Source: Lachnospiraceae bacterium (GTDB lineage Bacteria > Bacillota > Clostridia > Lachnospirales > Lachnospiraceae). From it: a stretch of DNA of 64,000 nt. The translations under genes and the position numbers were made by a program. Every line of letters starts with the position of its first letter. Positions within the stretch are counted from its first letter, which is position 1. The DNA lies in NCBI GenBank assembly GCA_021202335.1, contig JAJQDE010000027.1, positions 1 through 64,000 of the forward strand. The letters are read 5' to 3'. Below, in pieces: positions 63,266-64,000 of the stretch. Below the pieces are notes generated by a model. It was given only the letters and a program-made list of their open reading frames with translations, did no database searches and was not told where the DNA came from.

Positions 63266-63350
63266 AACTTCTTCCTCCTCAGCTTTCTTTTTTAATATAT
63301 ACAGCTTTCCTTTTTTGTTCTTGCGCAGAACGTATTTTCTGTGTAAGGAC

Positions 63351-63383
63351 AAAAAAACGCTTTGGGAATTTCTTCCCAAAGCG
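63351..63383 (-). terminator. Rho-independent terminator of the acetyltransferase gene
   Basis: CGCTTTGGGAA-gaaa-TTCCCAAAGCG followed by TTTTTTT on the minus strand. Confidence 0.82.
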
Positions 63384-63482
63384 CCTTTGCTTTATGTGAC
63401 ATATATTACCACTGCTGTTTTTTATTGTCAAACAATTTTTAGTAAGTTTTTATTCTTTGTCTATTTTTGACTAATTTTTTGT

Positions 63483-64000
63483 CTAATCATGCACCATATT
63501 GTACATAATGACCATTCCCGTATCTGAGCATGTATTCATTTTAAAGCCCAACCGCTCGCAAAGCCGTATGGACGCTGTATTTTCACGATTGACAAGCGCA
63601 TAAAAGCGCTCCGCTCCAAGCTCCCTGCCCGCATATGCAAGCACCGCCCCGCACGCCTCGCGGGCATAACCCAAATGCTGATACTGCACCCCCAGCATGA
63701 AGCCAAGCTCAAGACCGTCCATGCCTTCCTTAGACTCAAGTCCCACGCGCCCGATTACCTCGCCGCTCTCTTTCAGCACAATCACCCACATTCCGTATCC
63801 GTAAAACTCATAAACATTCTTAATATACGCCCGGGTATATTCCAGCTCCTTCTCCTGCTCGGGAAAAAGCGGCTCCATGTAGCGGGTGACGCTCTCATCA
63901 GCATATAGCTCATACAGACGCGGCACATCCCCGACCGTTATCTCTCTTATTTTAAGCCGCGCTGTTTCCGTGATATCCCAGGGAATTCCTTTAAAGCGCC
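63483..64000 (-). CDS. GNAT family N-acetyltransferase domain; 5' end outside the window
   Basis: VIGRVGLESKEGMDGLELGFMLGVQYQHLGYAREACGAVLAYA; frame open through base 64000 (RFKGIPWDITETARLKIREITVGDVPRLYEL). Confidence 0.82.
   Translation of the reverse strand, partial: RFKGIPWDITETARLKIREITVGDVPRLYELYADESVTRYMEPLFPEQEKELEYTRAYIKNVYEFYGYGMWVIVLKESGEVIGRVGLESKEGMDGLELGFMLGVQYQHLGYAREACGAVLAYAGRELGAERFYALVNRENTASIRLCERLGFKMNTCSDTGMVIMYNMVHD

Overview
The window is chromosomal or chromid DNA from a Lachnospiraceae-like anaerobe (taxonomy inferred from gene families and style). From left to right it carries: a large BspA-like (DUF285 repeat) surface protein with broken reading frames, partial at the window edge; an un-annotated 28-aa holin-like type I toxin with a probable antisense RNA; asnB; a PocR-type hybrid histidine kinase, a two-receiver regulator and an Rrf2 regulator; an ABC exporter; a Rep_3 plasmid-type initiator; cobD and cbiE/T; bioB; a TtcA-like gene; two heterodimeric ABC exporter genes; a PcRGLX/YetA-like protein with CotH; pyridoxal-kinase, ECF-S and TatD-linked radical SAM genes; a ~2500-aa GH53 galactanase; a decayed DinJ antitoxin; ddl, murF and an aldo/keto reductase; a degenerate GH9-like lipoprotein; a SpoIID-like/M23 pair; an oligosaccharide ABC importer with duplicated binding proteins, one frameshifted; pyrC; plsC; and an Amt-PII fusion followed by an un-annotated 47-aa microprotein. 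The observations most worth checking are the array of seven strong stem-loops at 54376-54557 with partial copies elsewhere at gene 3' ends, the type I toxin-antitoxin locus, the G8/C10/T13 homopolymer tracts that look like phase-variation sites, and the Amt-coupled microprotein. No tRNA, rRNA or CRISPR array was recognised. All family calls are from reading translations; no search was run.
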